A model generated the notes under the pieces. The model did no database searches. It was not told the DNA's origin and saw only the letters and a list, made by a program, of their open reading frames with translations. Source: Planctomycetota bacterium (lineage in GTDB: Bacteria > Planctomycetota > UBA1135 > UBA2386). Taken from it: DNA of 33,226 nucleotides. The DNA is taken from assembly GCA_025459175.1 (NCBI GenBank), contig JALORC010000078.1, positions 1 to 33,226 of the forward strand. Reading direction: 5' to 3'. Below, in pieces: positions 30,692 through 33,226 of this stretch (the first letter of the stretch is position 1; the number at the start of each line of letters is the position of its first letter). Made by a program: the position numbers and the translations under genes.

Positions 30692-32392
30692 TCACCCCAG
30701 CTCAACGCCCAGCTCCCCGTCCACTGCCACTTCGATCGGCACCACGTATCGCAAAACCGCGGCATCACTGCCGAGCCGCACCCGCAACGCACCGACACCG
30801 ACCTCCCCGACCGCCAACAGCACCTCGACCATCCCACCGCTCGCCATCACCACCCGCCGGCACGGCACCGCGAGCCGCGGCTCCGCTTCGTCCTCGACGT
30901 CGACCGACCACCGCCCACCATACGCAGCAGCACCCGCCGGCACCCGCAATCGCAGCGCGACATCGCTGTGTTCCCGCAGCCGCAACCGTGGCAGCACCGT
31001 GGCCAGCTCCAGCGGCGCCTTGCCGACCACAGCCGCCGCCGCCGACAGATCGAGCACCGGCATCCACTGCCCGGTCAGATTGCCGAGCTCCTCGACCGCG
31101 AGCAGTTCGTTGCGGCCCGCATCGGCGATCCACAGCCGCCCGGCGAACCACGCCAGCGCGACCGGTTCGACCAACCCGTTCGCCGCTGTCACCAGCGGCC
31201 GCAGCGGCTCGCCATCGCGCGCCACCAGCACCGCCGGCTGCCACGCATCGGCGACGAACGTGCGCCCCTCGTGGCGCAGGATCGCGACCGGCCGCTGCAG
31301 CCCGTCCCACACCACGCGCCCCTGCCCGTGCCCGAGATCGATCGTGCGCACGATGCCGCGCTCGGCTTCGGCGACCCAGATCGTCTCGCCGTCCGCGGCG
31401 ATCGCCGCCGGCGTCTCCAGCACCAGCTCGTGCTCGGCGCGCGCCTGCCGTTCGCCAGTGCCGAACCACGCCGCCGCCGCGCGCGTCATCGGATCGAACT
31501 GCCACAGCTGATGAGCCTGCTGCTGGGCGATGACCACCGCCCCGTCGTGCCGGCACAGCGCCACCGGCGTGCACAGCCCCTGATCGCGGCCGTAGGCGCC
31601 ACCGGTGCGATCGGTGCTGCGCCGCCCGGTGCCGCACCACGTCGACACCAGGCCGCCCGGCAGTTCGATCGCGCGCAGCGTGTGCGAACCGACATCGGCG
31701 ACCAGCAGCACGTCGTCCTGCACCACCATCGCCACCGGCTGCTGGAACGAGGCCTCGCCGGCGGTGCCGTCATCGCGGCCGGCGCGGCCGCTGCCGATCG
31801 TGCGCACGACCCGCGCTTGGCGATCGAGCGCGTGCACGCGATGCGTGTTCGCATCGGCGAGCCACAGCTGGCCGTCGTGGGCGCACAAGCCGCGCCAGCC
31901 GCTCGGTGCTCGCAGCGGTGCGGGTGCCCACGCCATCGCCGCCAGTTCGCCGCGGTGTTCGGCCTCGTCGAGCAGCACCGTGATCGCTTCGGCCAGCCGG
32001 CGCGGGTGCGGTACTCCGATGCCCTGGAAGCGCACTACGCCGTGCGCATCGAGCAGCACCAGCGCCGGCAGTGCCATCAGCGCGAGCTGACGCACCAACG
32101 CGTGTTCGGCATCGATCACCGCCGCGAGCGGCAGCTCGTGCAGCGCGCGCACGACGCGGGCCGGATCGCGTTCGGCGGGCAGGCACGGCACGTGCACCGC
32201 GAGCCCGACCACCGGCCGCCCGGCGAACTCGACCACCGCGCGCGCGACGTCGGCGACCGCTTCGAAGCCATGACCACAACCGAGCCGCCACAGCACCAGC
32301 GCGGTGACATGCCCGCGGCAGCCGGGATCGAGCCACAACGGCGGCCGGCCGAGCCACTGCAGGGACGACGGCAGCACAAGCGGCGCACTCAC
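30692..32392 (-). CDS. NHLRC2-like thioredoxin-fold / NHL-repeat protein
   Basis: This 566-residue protein has a thioredoxin-like domain (about 20-150; ALPALVLLDAHGVVRFQG holds the cis-proline region), then an NHL six-bladed propeller (about 165-430; LWLADANTHRVHALD, LLVADVGSHTLRAIEL, IWVAEAERGIVRTIDL, LWIADAGRNELLAVEE). A C-terminal beta domain closes it (about 440-566). This is the order in human NHLRC2 and bacterial relatives. The usual active-site CxxC is not conserved: the equivalent segment reads LGCGHG with only Cys39, so disulfide exchange is unlikely. No signal peptide is evident, suggesting a cytoplasmic site. The GTG start at 32392 overlaps the stop of the glycerol-3-phosphate dehydrogenase gene (GTGA), so the two are translationally coupled. 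The functional link between them is unclear. Confidence 0.85.
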   Translation of the reverse strand: MSAPLVLPSSLQWLGRPPLWLDPGCRGHVTALVLWRLGCGHGFEAVADVARAVVEFAGRPVVGLAVHVPCLPAERDPARVVRALHELPLAAVIDAEHALVRQLALMALPALVLLDAHGVVRFQGIGVPHPRRLAEAITVLLDEAEHRGELAAMAWAPAPLRAPSGWRGLCAHDGQLWLADANTHRVHALDRQARVVRTIGSGRAGRDDGTAGEASFQQPVAMVVQDDVLLVADVGSHTLRAIELPGGLVSTWCGTGRRSTDRTGGAYGRDQGLCTPVALCRHDGAVVIAQQQAHQLWQFDPMTRAAAAWFGTGERQARAEHELVLETPAAIAADGETIWVAEAERGIVRTIDLGHGQGRVVWDGLQRPVAILRHEGRTFVADAWQPAVLVARDGEPLRPLVTAANGLVEPVALAWFAGRLWIADAGRNELLAVEELGNLTGQWMPVLDLSAAAAVVGKAPLELATVLPRLRLREHSDVALRLRVPAGAAAYGGRWSVDVEDEAEPRLAVPCRRVVMASGGMVEVLLAVGEVGVGALRVRLGSDAAVLRYVVPIEVAVDGELGVELG

Positions 32393-33226
32393 ACCGAAGC
32401 CCCCGGCCCCGGCGCCACATCCCCGCGCAGCACCGCGACCTCGTCCTGCAGCGCCGCCACCGCGACCGCCGGATCGCCATCCACCGGCCACAGCCGTTCG
32501 CGCTGGAACACCGCCAACGCGCCGAGCAAGCACTCGAGCTGCATGCACGGCCCCATGCTGTGCACCAACCGCCGCAGCATGAGGTCCGCGAACGTCACCG
32601 CGCCGTCGTGGCGGATCGCCGCCACCGCTTCGGCGACCAGGAACGGCCGGTGCGGGCACAGCACCTGCGCCCAGCTCGGCTGCCGCGCAATCAAACCGTG
32701 CACCAGCGCCGCCCGACTGCCGTGTCGCCACCACAGCGGATCCCCGACGTCGCGCGCGCCGGCCCCACCGGGCAACGCCTCGGTGCGGGTCGGCGACGGC
32801 TCGCTGCGGCCGAAGATCTTCGCCACCACCCGTTCGGCGAGCGCGCGATGCGTGGTCAGCTTGCCGCCGACGATCGTGTGCAGCGTGGCACCGGCGAGCG
32901 CTTCGTCGACGACGAACGCCTCGCGGTTCAACGCCCCGGGCGGCCCCTTGCCGCACGGCAGCGAACGCCAGCCGGCATAACCGAACCGCACGTCCTTCGG
33001 CTTCGGCGCCGGATCGAGCAGGAACGCGAGCGCCTGCAGCAGATAGTCGAGATCCTGCTGCGGCGGCCCGGTCTCATCGCCGGGCAGCGGATCGTCGACG
33101 TCGGTGGTGCCGCACAGCGTGCCGTCTTCGTGCGGCACCACGAACTGGATCCGCTGGTCGGGCAGGAACGCCGCCAGCGCCAGCTCGCCGTCGCGCGGCG
33201 GCAGCAGCAGATGGCTGCCGCGGCTG
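32389..33226 (-). CDS. glpD: FAD-dependent glycerol-3-phosphate dehydrogenase (C-terminal part)
   Basis: This gene runs off the right edge, so only the C-terminal 278 or so residues are seen; the FAD-binding Rossmann part is outside. Aerobic GlpD oxidises glycerol-3-phosphate to dihydroxyacetone phosphate at the inner membrane and passes electrons to quinone. The visible part shows SRGSHLLLP, FVVPHEDGTLCGTTD, then GGKLTTHRALAERVV, which are characteristic of the family. The C-terminal alpha-helical domain includes FLVAEAVAAIRHDGAVTFADLMLRRL. The related anaerobic GlpA is the main alternative; without the N-terminus I cannot separate them fully. The last codons overlap the start of the NHL protein gene by four bases. 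Confidence 0.88.
   Translation of the reverse strand, partial: SRGSHLLLPPRDGELALAAFLPDQRIQFVVPHEDGTLCGTTDVDDPLPGDETGPPQQDLDYLLQALAFLLDPAPKPKDVRFGYAGWRSLPCGKGPPGALNREAFVVDEALAGATLHTIVGGKLTTHRALAERVVAKIFGRSEPSPTRTEALPGGAGARDVGDPLWWRHGSRAALVHGLIARQPSWAQVLCPHRPFLVAEAVAAIRHDGAVTFADLMLRRLVHSMGPCMQLECLLGALAVFQRERLWPVDGDPAVAVAALQDEVAVLRGDVAPGPGASV

Overview
The window reads as chromosomal DNA of a very GC-rich planctomycete-like bacterium. I infer this from the secreted proteins: kelch-type and ARWDG/ARWNG propeller repeats, ELWRTDGTAAGT repeats, PKD domains, and a recurring C-terminal beta-rich module, in a mostly G/C-ending codon background. No rRNA, tRNA, CRISPR array or complete insertion sequence was recognised. 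No gene-free stretch exceeds 300 bases. The largest gaps are 14452-14737, 8455-8696, 29904-30116, 21968-22149 and 30520-30691, and only 29904-30116 shows anything notable.

Layout. 32-1633 (minus): a hypothetical protein and a small lipoprotein. 1746-3485 (plus): a secreted beta-rich protein. 3516-8454 (minus): two paralogous secreted propeller proteins in tandem. 8697-12044 (plus): Mfd, the transcription-repair coupling factor and the clearest housekeeping gene. 12052-14451 (minus): a third propeller paralogue. 14738-19809 (plus): an ELWRTDGT-repeat protein and a PKD protein. 19945-20268 (plus): a DUF2853 protein followed by a 21-bp tandem repeat that starts inside the gene. 20339-21967 (minus): a secreted di-haem cytochrome c peroxidase/MauG-like protein. 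22150-24842 (minus): a compact set of a membrane protein with a degenerate SGNH-like domain, a DUF6624-like protein, a 38-residue membrane peptide and an uncharacterised protein whose start is unclear. 24919-26040 (plus): NagA. 26051-26712 (minus): a ParD/ParE-type toxin-antitoxin pair.

The most unusual region is 26800-30520. It contains a kelch-module-PKD-PKD-FGE fusion protein, a broken second FGE fragment upstream of it, and a short ORF downstream that matches the N-terminal half of an accessory protein I associate with diversity-generating retroelements (DGRs). The two FGE C-termini differ mainly at first and second codon positions inside a conserved frame, and they share their 3' flank past the stop codon. 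This is what two variable regions of a DGR would look like. No reverse transcriptase or adenine-rich template is visible here. A fragment of an ELWRTDGT gene lies where such parts might be expected, so the locus may be a DGR remnant or a satellite target site served from elsewhere in the genome.

30692-33226 (minus): an NHLRC2-like thioredoxin/NHL protein coupled by a GTGA overlap to a partial FAD-dependent glycerol-3-phosphate dehydrogenase that runs off the right edge.

Family names are recognised from sequence by eye; no database search was run.
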